64,000 bases of DNA from an uncultured Alphaproteobacteria bacterium (GTDB lineage Bacteria; Pseudomonadota; Alphaproteobacteria; RF32; CAG-239). The stretch is taken from positions 113,347 to 177,346 of the forward strand of contig CAKQKH010000001.1 of the NCBI GenBank assembly GCA_934248075.1. The letters run 5' to 3'. A program made the position numbers and the translations under genes. Below, piece after piece: positions 33,907 to 42,357 of this stretch. Each line of letters starts with the position of its first letter. Within the stretch, counting starts at the first letter, position 1. The notes below the pieces were generated by a model. The model searched no databases, was not told the DNA's origin, and saw nothing but the letters and a program-made list of their open reading frames with translations.

Positions 33907-35019
33907 ATGAAACCTATATATTTGTTTGCATTAATTGGACTTCTGCCTTTCTCGGTGCACGCCGGAGAATGGGAATTTGATTTATCCGGTAGCGCCAAAG
34001 GATTGTACGGATATACTGATACCGCTCGCCGTTTTGAATATAAGAACAAAGATAATCATGGTATTGGTGCCGGTGAAATTAATGCCGCGGCGATTTATAC
34101 CTCTGCTGACGAAGATTACAGCTTGGGACTTTATGCCGATTTGCTGGGTGGCATTGACCGTGAATTGCAGAGTTACAACCAGGGCCGCTGGGGTGAAGAG
34201 ATTTATGCCATCGGAGACAGCCCATATGGACGGTTAATGTTTGGGCAGACTTTTAATGTGGCGGCACAGTTTTATGATGGCGCTCCAATGGTTGGCGCGT
34301 TGAAAAACAACAATGATGTGGTTGACTTTATTGCTAATCCGAATTGGCAGCGAAACTCCAAACAAACCAGATTTGCCACGCTGAATTCTGCTTATATCAA
34401 TACTGATGGCGTTGCCCCTAAGATTAGTTATATAACGCCGGAATTTTATGGAACATCGGTTGGTTTATCCTACGTTCCCAATGCCTATAATCGGCGCGGG
34501 CTGATTAATAATCACGCTTCTTATGCTCATAAAAATGGCTATGTCGGAGCGGTTATGACAGATCAGGAAATCAGCGGCATTAATCTTAAAGCCAGTGCTG
34601 CCGCGGCGCGTTTTCATGATAATGATGCAGAATATTCGCTTTCTTTATTGTTGGAATATGGCAACTGGAGCCTTGGCGGCGGTTGGCGCAAAACTTACAT
34701 CGACGGTCGAGATAAGCAAAAGTCTGGTGATGCCAGAATGCCGGAGTTGTTTGATAATTACCGCGAGGGAACCGCTTGGGATGCCGGAATCGGCTATAAA
34801 TTCGGTCCATTTAAAACCGCATTGTCTTATTTTGAGGCTAAAGCCGAACGCACGTCCAATCAGGATAAAGTCTGGATATTGTCGAACCAATATCAGTTTA
34901 ATAAATACATTGATATTTATTTGGCGGCGGCGCACGTTGACTTTGCCGGCAATAGCCATGAAATAGCCGACAATAATCAAGGATGGGCGCTTGTCGCTGG
35001 AATGGGTCTTAACTTTTGA
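33907..35019 (+). CDS. Gram-negative-type porin
   Basis: A 370-aa outer-membrane beta-barrel. It has a signal peptide cleaved after V-H-A (residue 18) and then alternating amphipathic strands with the porin pattern (F-D-L-S-G-S-A-K-G-L-Y-G-Y, Y-S-L-G-L-Y-A-D-L, G-R-L-M-F-G-Q-T). The last residue is Phe, the BAM-recognition signal. It fits the general-diffusion Porin_4 family of proteobacteria; selectivity is unknown. A response-regulator gene follows 9 nt after the stop, suggesting a shared transcript. Confidence 0.85.
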   Translation: MKPIYLFALIGLLPFSVHAGEWEFDLSGSAKGLYGYTDTARRFEYKNKDNHGIGAGEINAAAIYTSADEDYSLGLYADLLGGIDRELQSYNQGRWGEEIYAIGDSPYGRLMFGQTFNVAAQFYDGAPMVGALKNNNDVVDFIANPNWQRNSKQTRFATLNSAYINTDGVAPKISYITPEFYGTSVGLSYVPNAYNRRGLINNHASYAHKNGYVGAVMTDQEISGINLKASAAAARFHDNDAEYSLSLLLEYGNWSLGGGWRKTYIDGRDKQKSGDARMPELFDNYREGTAWDAGIGYKFGPFKTALSYFEAKAERTSNQDKVWILSNQYQFNKYIDIYLAAAHVDFAGNSHEIADNNQGWALVAGMGLNF

Positions 35020-35028
35020 GGATATTAA

Positions 35029-35655
35029 ATGCCTAATATTTTGTTGATTTCTGATGATGAGCCTTTTGCCGCGGATTTAGCTGGTCAAATTAGCCATTAT
35101 GCCTCTGACTACATCGTGTTGCCGCCAGACAGCCAAACTGCGCCGGATATCGTCATTATTGATGAAAATATGCAAAAATTGGCTGAATTTAAAGATGCCC
35201 GATTAAGGGTGCCGGTATTTTTTCTGACATCTGTTTCCGAAGAGTCGATCGCGGATATACCGGCTGATCATATAATTGCAAAACCCATTGATTTGGCAGC
35301 GTTTTTAGACGAACTGCATTCTTGTATAAACCTTTTTGAGAATAGCGCCAATGGCTATATCTCTTTTAATCGCTATATTGTTCGTCCGATTAAAAAAGAC
35401 ATCTTAAATCAGCGCAATCGAGAAATTACCAAGTTAACCGAAAAAGAAGTGGCTATTCTCAAGCATCTATATAAAAATCGCCAACGGATTGTCAGTAAAA
35501 ACGAGCTGTTGCAAGAAGTGTGGGGATATGCTCCGGATGTTACGACCCATACCATAGAAACTCATATTTATCGGTTGCGGCAAAAGGTTGAACATGATGA
35601 TCCGGACGCGCAGCTGATTGTAACGGTAGATGGCGGATATAAGTTAAAAGAATAA
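35029..35655 (+). CDS. OmpR/PhoB-type response regulator
   Basis: A 208-aa two-component regulator. The receiver is a compact one with acidic D9/D10, phospho-acceptor Asp45 in I-V-I-I-D-E-N-M, Thr67 in F-F-L-T-S and Lys85 in I-A-K-P-I-D, so it should be phosphorylatable. The winged-helix C-terminus has T-E-K-E-V-A-I-L-K-H-L, L-L-Q-E-V-W-G-Y and T-H-T-I-E-T-H-I-Y-R-L-R-Q-K, giving DNA binding. No histidine kinase is adjacent. Lying directly behind the porin gene, it may regulate outer-membrane permeability, but this is inference. Confidence 0.92.
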   Translation: MPNILLISDDEPFAADLAGQISHYASDYIVLPPDSQTAPDIVIIDENMQKLAEFKDARLRVPVFFLTSVSEESIADIPADHIIAKPIDLAAFLDELHSCINLFENSANGYISFNRYIVRPIKKDILNQRNREITKLTEKEVAILKHLYKNRQRIVSKNELLQEVWGYAPDVTTHTIETHIYRLRQKVEHDDPDAQLIVTVDGGYKLKE

Positions 35656-35660
35656 TAAAG

Positions 35661-35692
35661 AAGAGCTTCCGAAAAAGGAAGCTCTTTTTTAA
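35661..35692. terminator. Terminator after the response regulator
   Basis: AAGAGCTTCC / GGAAGCTCTT hairpin with a six-base loop and a T-run; it lies between convergent genes and may serve both. Confidence 0.85.
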
Positions 35693-35697
35693 GATCA

Positions 35698-36591
35698 TTA
35701 GTGTTTGCGGAAAATTCTTTTGTACCAAGGCAGAGGTTTGCTAACCTGTTCCTTTGTGTGGTAAAAGCTGTCTGGAATTTCCAACGGCTCGCAGCTTAAA
35801 ATACCGTTTGAGCCAATAGTCCAGATCTGTCTGCCGCAAGCAATGAAATTTTGCTCGTCGCCATCAATGCCCGGGTCAGTTACCAGTGACCAATCATCAG
35901 CCGGTGCGCAAAACAGTTCTTTAAGAACATCTTTGTCAAACGCCATCAGCGCCTGATTGTTTTCGCGTGCGGCAAAGAAGGCATTTCTGGCCACTATGCT
36001 TAGACATTTTACCTCCTGCAGCTTATGATACATGCCATAGGCTTCTTTGCGGTAGAAGATCGGCTTCTTGGGATCGTTGGTTCTGAATAGGAAGTATTCT
36101 GCCCTTGCTTCATGACCGCAGATATCGAAAATTCGGTACTGGTTAATGCCCTGAGCAAAGAACATGTTTCCATACTCGTCAATGTTCAATGATAGGAATG
36201 GAAATTCCTGCACGTCATTCCCATGCACATATGTCGCATATTGGGAATACTCATATGCCCGATATTTACCGCTGGCAACTTTGCGCAAGTAAAAAGAACC
36301 TTCTTTCCAACTGCCGAGATTTTTTTCGACCTTTTCATTATACTGCCAGAGATAATAGTTATCTCCGCACTTGTAGATCAGGCCGAACTTGCCGCTGTAA
36401 TCTATAAAATCAATGGTTCTGATCAGAAGATCAGGATCATTGGATTTTAAGACTAAGATACTGTGATCTCGCTGCTGGCTCAGAAAATAATTTTCACACT
36501 CGTGAAAATTGGAGCCTTCGCAAACTCTTTTGCGGGTGAGGTTTTCGGCATCTTCACGATACAAACCCCCGTTAATAATTTTGTATTCCAT
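35698..36591 (-). CDS. Uncharacterised 297-aa protein
   Basis: I do not recognise this protein. It is soluble with no signal peptide and is rich in aromatic residues. Repeating units such as Y-L-W-Q-Y-N, F-Y-L-R-K-V-A-S-G-K-Y and Y-F-L-F-R-T-N-D-P-K-K-P-I-F-Y suggest a beta-propeller or WG-repeat-like all-beta fold. The C-terminus is basic (W-Y-K-R-I-F-R-K-H). I take ATG 36591 as start; a TTG three codons earlier is possible and no clear ribosome site is visible for either. It is a single-gene unit. Confidence 0.65.
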   Translation of the reverse strand: MEYKIINGGLYREDAENLTRKRVCEGSNFHECENYFLSQQRDHSILVLKSNDPDLLIRTIDFIDYSGKFGLIYKCGDNYYLWQYNEKVEKNLGSWKEGSFYLRKVASGKYRAYEYSQYATYVHGNDVQEFPFLSLNIDEYGNMFFAQGINQYRIFDICGHEARAEYFLFRTNDPKKPIFYRKEAYGMYHKLQEVKCLSIVARNAFFAARENNQALMAFDKDVLKELFCAPADDWSLVTDPGIDGDEQNFIACGRQIWTIGSNGILSCEPLEIPDSFYHTKEQVSKPLPWYKRIFRKH

Positions 36592-36684
36592 GGGAATCAA
36601 ATTTTAAAAAAATTAAACATAGACTTACTAAATAGGGTTGCACAGTAGCACAATCTGGTAATAAAGCAAGTTTTTTGTCTATTT

Positions 36685-37491
36685 TTAAATTTTAATTTTT
36701 ATAATTACCGGCACATGGTCAGACGGTCGTTGACTCTGCCGTAGTTCAGTCAAGATATTGGCACCGAGCAAGCGGTTTTGTAAATTTGGCGTAACCCAAA
36801 TATGGTCTAAACGCCGCCCTTTGTTGTTGGTCTGCCAATTAGGATTACGGTAGCTCCACCAGGAGAATATTTTCTGCGGTTCCGGATAAAAATGGCGCAC
36901 TGCATCAACAAAATCCAGCGAATTAAACAATCGGGTAAGCCTGCCGACTTCTACCGGAGTGTGAGAAACTATTTTTAATAATTGTTTGTGATTCCAAACG
37001 TCATTTTCTGACGGAGCAACGTTAAAATCTCCGCATAATATCATTTTTTGAGCCGCAAGAGCAGATTTATGTTGCTCATAATATTCAGCTATATCGTCTA
37101 TAAAACAAAGTTTGTGGGCAAAAGCCAGATTTTCAAGCGGGTCGGGAATATCGCCACCGGCCGGAATATAAAGGCTGTTAATTTCAATATTATCAAAAAT
37201 TTGTGCCGAAATATGGCGGGCATCATGCTTGCCAACCCAATCATGCCTGCAAATTTCTTTTAGTGGAAATTTTGATAATATTGCCACGCCGTTGTATGAC
37301 GGCTGGCCATAAATAGCCATATGCTCAAAACCCAAAGCTTTTATGTCTGCCAGCGGAAAGTCGTCGTCTTTAGCCTTGATTTCCTGTAAACAGATAACAT
37401 CAGGGTCGGCAATTTGGCAGAGCTGCCGCAATTCATCTAGCCTGATGCGAATAGAATTGGTGTTCCAAGTAGCGAGCTTAAACGATTCCAT
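36685..37491 (-). CDS. xthA: Exodeoxyribonuclease III
   Basis: A 268-aa AP endonuclease/3' exonuclease of the exonuclease-endonuclease-phosphatase fold acting in base-excision repair. It opens F-K-L-A-T-W-N-T-N-S-I-R, has the metal Glu in C-L-Q-E-I-K, the Y-I-P-A-G-G, the G-D-F-N-V-A-P motif and the catalytic S-D-H-V-P. I start it at ATG 37491, where the family similarity begins; the open frame runs 44 codons further into lolA. It lies 7 nt behind lolA, an alphaproteobacterial pairing. Confidence 0.95.
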   Translation of the reverse strand: MESFKLATWNTNSIRIRLDELRQLCQIADPDVICLQEIKAKDDDFPLADIKALGFEHMAIYGQPSYNGVAILSKFPLKEICRHDWVGKHDARHISAQIFDNIEINSLYIPAGGDIPDPLENLAFAHKLCFIDDIAEYYEQHKSALAAQKMILCGDFNVAPSENDVWNHKQLLKIVSHTPVEVGRLTRLFNSLDFVDAVRHFYPEPQKIFSWWSYRNPNWQTNNKGRRLDHIWVTPNLQNRLLGANILTELRQSQRPSDHVPVIIKIKI

Positions 37492-37498
37492 GCGATTA

Positions 37499-38107
37499 TT
37501 ACTTCTTTTTATAGCCTTTGCCGGAAGCTTTCTTTTCCTTAAACTTAAAAATTTTGTCATCAAGCGGAACATCTTTTTGCGTGTCATAAAGCGAGACAGC
37601 AACTTCAACGCTTTGAGGATCAACGATTTTCCATTGTTTCAGCTCCATCGGGTTGTTAGAAAACACCAATGTAATCGGCCCCAGATCGCCACCGGCGGTA
37701 TAATCCAAAGTAATTGAGGTGGAACCGGAATCCTGATAAAAATCAGCAATTTTAATTTTTTTACCGTCAATTTTAATATTGTTGGCTAAAATCAGGCTTG
37801 CCGGAATATCATCATAATCAATATGAGTAACCTGTCCGAGTTCGGTATCATTATACACAATAAAATTACCGTCTCCGACAATCAAAACATTTACCGGATC
37901 AGCATATTCCATACGGATTTTGTTGGGCTTTTTTATAAACAGCCGACCTTCTGCGGTGGCGCCGTTGCTGGCCATTTGCACAAAAGTTGCTTCAAGACTC
38001 TTGATGTTATTTAGATAGGTTTCAATCTTTTGAATATTTTCAGCACTCTGCGCGCGAGCTTGAGTGGTAAACAAGGTTAAAAAAATTGCCAACAGCCATT
38101 TTTTCAT
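37499..38107 (-). CDS. lolA: LolA-like outer-membrane lipoprotein carrier
   Basis: A 202-aa periplasmic protein with a signal peptide ending A-R-A at about residue 19. The N-I-K-S-L-E-A-T-F-V-Q segment, G-R-L-F-I-K-K-P-N-K-I-R-M-E-Y and V-Y-N-D-T-E-L are the LolA half-barrel motifs. LolA shuttles lipoproteins from LolCDE to the outer membrane. It ends with a Lys-rich tail (K-G-Y-K-K-K). It is the first gene of the lolA-xthA unit. Confidence 0.87.
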   Translation of the reverse strand: MKKWLLAIFLTLFTTQARAQSAENIQKIETYLNNIKSLEATFVQMASNGATAEGRLFIKKPNKIRMEYADPVNVLIVGDGNFIVYNDTELGQVTHIDYDDIPASLILANNIKIDGKKIKIADFYQDSGSTSITLDYTAGGDLGPITLVFSNNPMELKQWKIVDPQSVEVAVSLYDTQKDVPLDDKIFKFKEKKASGKGYKKK

Positions 38108-38232
38108 ATTTCAATCTTCCTAAATTGACTTTTACCTGTCTAATATAATCAAATAAATAAATTAGTAAACACAAAGAATGTCCCCTGTCAGCAAAAGCCG
38201 CCAGAGGACACCAATGCTACGATTCGAGATAA

Positions 38233-38367
38233 TTATCGGCCGCAGCCGCAACCGCTTTTACTTGACTGCGAATTCTCGGATTCTTTGCTTGAAGAAGGTT
38301 TGGTTGATTGGCTGTTTGCCGATGCCGACATTTTGCCGGAATCATCTCTCATATCTTTGCATGACAT
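38233..38367 (-). CDS. 44-aa Ser-rich protein with Cys-Gly tail
   Basis: A short reading frame with ATG at 38367 preceded by GGAGTAC (12 nt upstream) and stop at 38233. The product starts M-S-C-K-D-M-R-D-D-S, is dominated by Ser/Lys/Glu/Gln, and ends S-G-C-G-C-G-R. The middle reads as disordered; the Cys at 3, 40 and 42 are the only obvious functional residues and might bind metal or be oxidised. I do not recognise it. It stands alone between lolA and the DNA methyltransferase gene. Confidence 0.5.
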   Translation of the reverse strand: MSCKDMRDDSGKMSASANSQSTKPSSSKESENSQSSKSGCGCGR

Positions 38368-38461
38368 TAATTTGTACTCCTAAAAAATTAAAACCTTAGT
38401 CGCTCAATAGATTTAAGAGTGATTTTTACCGATGCAATAGAACCTAGCCAAAGAGATAAGC

Positions 38462-39397
38462 CTATCTTTCAAAATTGCGGCTTTTAAAGATTCCGTCTTC
38501 AAATCCCTGAATAGAGGGGTCTGAATCTGCCATATCCAAGCGCTTCAAGGCCAGAGCCGCATATTCTTTTTCTCTCTCTATTCCAATAAACTTGCGCCCC
38601 AGTTTTTTTGCCACAACCGCGGTTGTTCCTGATCCCAAAAACGGATCAAACACCAAATCCCCTGAGTTGCTGGACGCTAAAATAAGCTTGGCGATTAATT
38701 TTTCGGGTTTTTGAGTGGGATGATGAGTGTTTTCTGCCATAGACCAAAAAGGCACGGTTATATCAGTCCAGACGTTTGATGGCGCGGTAAGCCGCAGTTT
38801 TTGTCCCTGAGATTCTTGCCAATCTTTTGGGTTCCCTTTTTTGTCACGATACGGAGCTAAAACCGGACGCTGAATTTTTACTGTTTCAAGATTAAAGGTA
38901 TAGTTTTTGCTCATGGTAAAAAACCAGATATCTTCCAGACAGTTTTTCCAGTTATTTAAGGCGCCGCGTCCTTTTTCTCGCTCCCATGATATGCGATTCT
39001 GCAACACAAAATATTTACCGGCAACTTCCGGAATAAATAGCGATGTTTTCCAGTCTGAACAAATATAAATCGATGCCGTCTCTTTTAGCAAACGCAAAGT
39101 TTTACTCAACCATTTATCCAACCAGGACATATATTCTCGGGCTTCCATTTCCTTAAACTTGCTGGTGGAGAACTTTTGAGTCAGATTATAAGGCGGATCC
39201 ACTACCATTAAATCAACACATTTATCAGGCAACAAATCCATGGCCTTAAGACAGTCATCACAAATAATCTGATTCTCGCATTCCTCTAGGGTTAGCGCCG
39301 ATCTGGGTTTAATTGTTTGTGAAACATAGAGAGCTGTCTCTATCCGAGACAGCTCTATGGTTTTGTTTCTTGGTGCCTTGGTTTTGGAGCTGGCCAC
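38462..39397 (-). CDS. Orphan beta-class DNA adenine methyltransferase
   Basis: A 311-aa SAM-dependent DNA methyltransferase. Motif IV D-P-P-Y-N-L precedes motif I D-P-F-L-G-S-G-T-T, the beta-class order, and H-H-P-T-Q-K-P is present. It lacks the long C-terminal RAMA extension of CcrM (GANTC). The phrases E-R-E-K-G-R-G-A-L-N-N-W-K-N and V-W-T-D-I-T-V-P-F-W-S-M recall the DpnA-type GATC enzymes, so GATC is a tentative target. No restriction gene is nearby. GTG 39397 is taken as start because GGAGAAG lies 9 nt upstream and it begins 1 nt after the HPr stop; TTG 39412 is an alternative. Confidence 0.85.
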   Translation of the reverse strand: MASSKTKAPRNKTIELSRIETALYVSQTIKPRSALTLEECENQIICDDCLKAMDLLPDKCVDLMVVDPPYNLTQKFSTSKFKEMEAREYMSWLDKWLSKTLRLLKETASIYICSDWKTSLFIPEVAGKYFVLQNRISWEREKGRGALNNWKNCLEDIWFFTMSKNYTFNLETVKIQRPVLAPYRDKKGNPKDWQESQGQKLRLTAPSNVWTDITVPFWSMAENTHHPTQKPEKLIAKLILASSNSGDLVFDPFLGSGTTAVVAKKLGRKFIGIEREKEYAALALKRLDMADSDPSIQGFEDGIFKSRNFER

Positions 39398-39398
39398 G

Positions 39399-39674
39399 TT
39401 AGTCTTCTCCAAATTTGCTATCCAGCAGTTTTTCCACAGCGTCCATTGCCTCGGCTCGCTGATTCCCAGAACAAGTAACCTTTATGGAAGTGCCTTTAGA
39501 AGCGGCAAGCATCATCAAGCCCATAATTGAGCTGCCGCTGACAATCTGTCCGATGCGTTCTACTTCCACCACGGCGTCAAATGGCTCTACAGTTTTCACA
39601 AAAGCCGCCGCAGCGCGAGCGTGCAAACCTTTTTTGTTTTTGATTTCCAAGTTTTTGCTAAGTGTATCAGCCAT
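39399..39674 (-). CDS. ptsH: HPr phosphocarrier protein
   Basis: A 91-aa phosphocarrier. The active His18 is in G-L-H-A-R-A-A-A and the regulatory Ser (Ser46 equivalent) is in S-G-S-S-I-M-G-L, so it can be phosphorylated both by enzyme I and by HprK. Together with EIIA-Man upstream and HprK at 14438 it forms a regulatory PTS typical of alphaproteobacteria, in which no sugar permease is attached. Enzyme I is not in the window. It sits 2 nt after the EIIA gene and directly before the DNA methyltransferase gene. Confidence 0.95.
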   Translation of the reverse strand: MADTLSKNLEIKNKKGLHARAAAAFVKTVEPFDAVVEVERIGQIVSGSSIMGLMMLAASKGTSIKVTCSGNQRAEAMDAVEKLLDSKFGED

Positions 39675-39676
39675 GA

Positions 39677-40075
39677 CTATTGTCCTAGTAGTTGCGAAGC
39701 GATATTAATATATTTTTTGCCGGCCTCTTGCGCGCCTTCAACAGTATCTTTCAGATTTTTTTCTTTGCGCAGGGTGGCAATCTTAATCAGCATTGGCAAA
39801 TTAACGCCGGCAATAATCTCCACTTTTGCGCGATCCATAATAGAGATAGCCAGATTAGATGGCGTGCCGCCAAACATATCGGTCAAAACTACCACGCCGT
39901 GTCCGTCATCAACGTGTTCAACTTTGTTAAGAATTTCGGCGCGGCGCATTTCCATATCATCTTCCGGTCCGATGCATACGGTTGCAATTTTTTCCTGTTG
40001 GCCGACCACATGTTGCATCGCGGCAACAAATTCATTGGCCAAATTGCCATGGCTCACCACAACTAATCCAATCAT
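39677..40075 (-). CDS. manX: PTS EIIA component, mannose family
   Basis: A 132-aa cytosolic EIIA-Man domain with the phospho-accepting His9 in V-S-H-G and the dimer/active-site D-M-F-G-G-T-P-S-N. It is the terminal phosphoryl acceptor of the HPr relay. In alphaproteobacteria this single-domain protein is linked to regulation of carbon storage and two-component signalling rather than transport. It forms a unit with HPr and an unknown upstream gene. Confidence 0.93.
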   Translation of the reverse strand: MIGLVVVSHGNLANEFVAAMQHVVGQQEKIATVCIGPEDDMEMRRAEILNKVEHVDDGHGVVVLTDMFGGTPSNLAISIMDRAKVEIIAGVNLPMLIKIATLRKEKNLKDTVEGAQEAGKKYINIASQLLGQ

Positions 40076-40090
40076 CTTTTCAGTCCACCT

Positions 40091-40510
40091 TTATGCTTTT
40101 GTTCCATTCGCCCAAATTTTTACGGCGCCAAAATTTTTGAGCAACTCATCGCGGCTTTTGGCTTTAACCAGTTCGTCTGCACGCGTTGATTTGCCCTCAA
40201 AAATAATTTCCTCCACGTTGTCAACCGGCACTCCGTAAACGCGCTCCACCATCTTACCTTTAAGCTCGACAATCATCACAAACTCGGATTCTGCCAAAGG
40301 TTCAACAGTTTCTTCATTAATGTTGTCCAGCCGAACTGCCAAATGGGCGTCCCTTTTGAGCAAAGCGCTTTTTTTGCCGTCAAACTCCAATACCGGATTA
40401 TCAGGGTTGCCGTCGCGAGCATCAATAAAAATTGCCAGCTCACCATATTTGTTTTCGATAATCTCGTAAAAATCCTGTTTTTCAATCAGTGTATAATATT
40501 GTGTTTCCAT
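40091..40510 (-). CDS. Uncharacterised 139-aa acidic protein upstream of the PTS genes
   Basis: A soluble, acidic protein of unknown family. It starts M-E-T-Q-Y-Y-T-L-I-E-K and contains A-I-F-I-D-A-R-D-G-N-P-D-N-P-V-L-E-F-D-G and F-V-M-I-V-E-L-K-G-K-M-V-E-R-V-Y. A GAGG ribosome site lies 9 nt before the ATG. It lies 15 nt before EIIA-Man, so it belongs to the same operon and may act in the PTS signalling circuit; that is inference from position. Confidence 0.75.
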   Translation of the reverse strand: METQYYTLIEKQDFYEIIENKYGELAIFIDARDGNPDNPVLEFDGKKSALLKRDAHLAVRLDNINEETVEPLAESEFVMIVELKGKMVERVYGVPVDNVEEIIFEGKSTRADELVKAKSRDELLKNFGAVKIWANGTKA

Positions 40511-40601
40511 TTGTATTTACCTCGGCGGTTGTATAAAATCTGTAAATATCCTACAATAATAATCCAGAAGTGTCAATTTAGTGTTAAAAAGTACCCCGAT
40601 A

Positions 40602-42347
40602 ATGGAAAAAACAGCATTTAGATTTGTTTGGCATTACATAAAAATTTTCAAATGGTTTTTCATTTCAATGGTTTTTTGCCTGCTGATTGGGCAAACCAGC
40701 CGCCAGTTTGTTGCATATTTTGTATCGCGTCTGTATGATGCGGTCTCAACCTATGCCGACACGCCGCAAATGTGGTATTCAATATTGTTTTGTATCTTTA
40801 TGGCTTTTGCGTTGCAGTTTTTGGGTTCATTGATTATTAACTGCGATTTTTTGTTGGCTTCCCGCGTGGTTCCGAATTTGCGCACCATGGTGGTTAAAGA
40901 TACTTTTGATTATGTCAATCGTCATTCAATGGCTTTTTTTACCGAAGAAATGGCCGGTAATATCTCTAACAAGGTTCAGCAACTGCAAAGCGGAGTTTGC
41001 GATTTGGTGGAGCGCAGCATTGATGCCAGCTGGTCTTATTTTTACATTTTAATCGGCTTGACGATTTTGAGCGCTGTCAGCATCTGGCTGACGCCGATTT
41101 TCTTATTGTGGGCAATCGTTGTGGTGTCTTTAGGGTTTTATCTCGGCCGCCGATTAAATATGTTGTCTAAAGCTACCAGCAACGAACAGAGTCGCGCCAA
41201 TGGGATGGTTGTCGATTCATTGGCTAATTACAGTGAGATCAAAAGTTTTGCCAATTTTAGGTATGAGCGATTGAATTTGTTAAAAGCTCTACGGCTGTTG
41301 CGCAAAGCTGAGACCAAAGAACAATTCGGCCACGGGATAATCATAATCACTCAGCATTCTATGGTAGTTATCTCCGCTGTTTTATTTATGCTTTACAGTA
41401 TCTGGCTTTTTGCCAAAGGGCGTTTATCCGCTGCTGATTTTATTTTTGTAAATACTCTGTTTTCAGCCATGAGCGGCACAATCTTTAATGTTACCTGGAC
41501 TTATAACGGGCTGCTGCGTATTTTCGGGCGTATTTCTTCTGCACTGGAAACGCTCGCGGTTGAGCCTGAAATTATCGATTCGCCCAAGGCTCGGAAACTG
41601 AAAATAAAAAAGGCCGCCATCTCTTTTCAAAATGTCAGCTTTGCATATAAAGGTTGCCCGCAAATTTTTAAGGGATTGAATATACAAATAAAGGCGGGAG
41701 AAAAAGTCGGGCTGGTTGGCGAATCCGGAGCCGGAAAATCTACTTTTATCAAGCTGCTGGCTCGCTATTTTGATGTTACTTCCGGCGCGATTCTTATCAA
41801 TGGCATTGATATTCGTGATGTTACTCAGGATTCTCTTCATAAAAACATAGCCACAATTCCGCAAGATGTCTGCCTGTTTAATCGTAGTTTATACGACAAT
41901 ATTTTATATGGAAAGACTTCGGCAACCAGATCTGAGGTTGTCCGCGCAGCCAAAAAAGCTTCTGCAAATGAGTTTATTTGCCAATTCCCTGAAAAATATG
42001 ACACCAAAGTAGGTGACCGCGGCGTAATCCTGTCCGGTGGTGAGCGCCAACGTATAGCCATTGCTCGTGCGGTGCTTAAAAATGCGCCGATTCTAATTTT
42101 TGATGAGGCAACTTCAGCTCTCGACAGTGAAAATGAAAAACATATACAAGCTTCTTTATCTAAACTTATGAAAGGCAAAACCGTTATTGCCGTAGCTCAC
42201 CGGTTATCCACTTTGCGTGAAATGGATAGAATTGTGGTTTTGCGCCGCGGCCGCATTGTGGAAGAAGGAACTCACGATGAGTTGTTGCAAAAAGGCGGTT
42301 TGTACGCCAAGCTGTTCAAAATGCAGTCAGATGGCTTTGTAAAATAA
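40602..42347 (+). CDS. ABC exporter, fused permease-ATPase (MsbA-like)
   Basis: A 581-aa half-transporter with a six-helix membrane domain (first 320 residues) and an ATPase domain. Walker A is G-E-S-G-A-G-K-S-T, the signature L-S-G-G-E-R-Q-R-I, Walker B I-L-I-F-D-E-A-T-S-A-L-D and H-loop A-H-R-L-S-T, all intact. It resembles lipid/multidrug exporters, but the substrate is not readable. I start at ATG 40602; a GTG seven codons earlier is possible. It is divergent from the PTS operon. Confidence 0.9.
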   Translation: MEKTAFRFVWHYIKIFKWFFISMVFCLLIGQTSRQFVAYFVSRLYDAVSTYADTPQMWYSILFCIFMAFALQFLGSLIINCDFLLASRVVPNLRTMVVKDTFDYVNRHSMAFFTEEMAGNISNKVQQLQSGVCDLVERSIDASWSYFYILIGLTILSAVSIWLTPIFLLWAIVVVSLGFYLGRRLNMLSKATSNEQSRANGMVVDSLANYSEIKSFANFRYERLNLLKALRLLRKAETKEQFGHGIIIITQHSMVVISAVLFMLYSIWLFAKGRLSAADFIFVNTLFSAMSGTIFNVTWTYNGLLRIFGRISSALETLAVEPEIIDSPKARKLKIKKAAISFQNVSFAYKGCPQIFKGLNIQIKAGEKVGLVGESGAGKSTFIKLLARYFDVTSGAILINGIDIRDVTQDSLHKNIATIPQDVCLFNRSLYDNILYGKTSATRSEVVRAAKKASANEFICQFPEKYDTKVGDRGVILSGGERQRIAIARAVLKNAPILIFDEATSALDSENEKHIQASLSKLMKGKTVIAVAHRLSTLREMDRIVVLRRGRIVEEGTHDELLQKGGLYAKLFKMQSDGFVK

Positions 42348-42357
42348 GCGCGATTAG

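Noticed and set aside
38178..38399. Plus-strand 73-codon open frame
   Set aside because: It is antisense to the better-supported 44-aa gene, which has a ribosome site and a coherent composition.
38462..39397. CcrM (GANTC) cell-cycle methyltransferase
   Set aside because: The C-terminal RAMA extension and the CcrM-type sequence after D-P-P-Y-N-L are absent.
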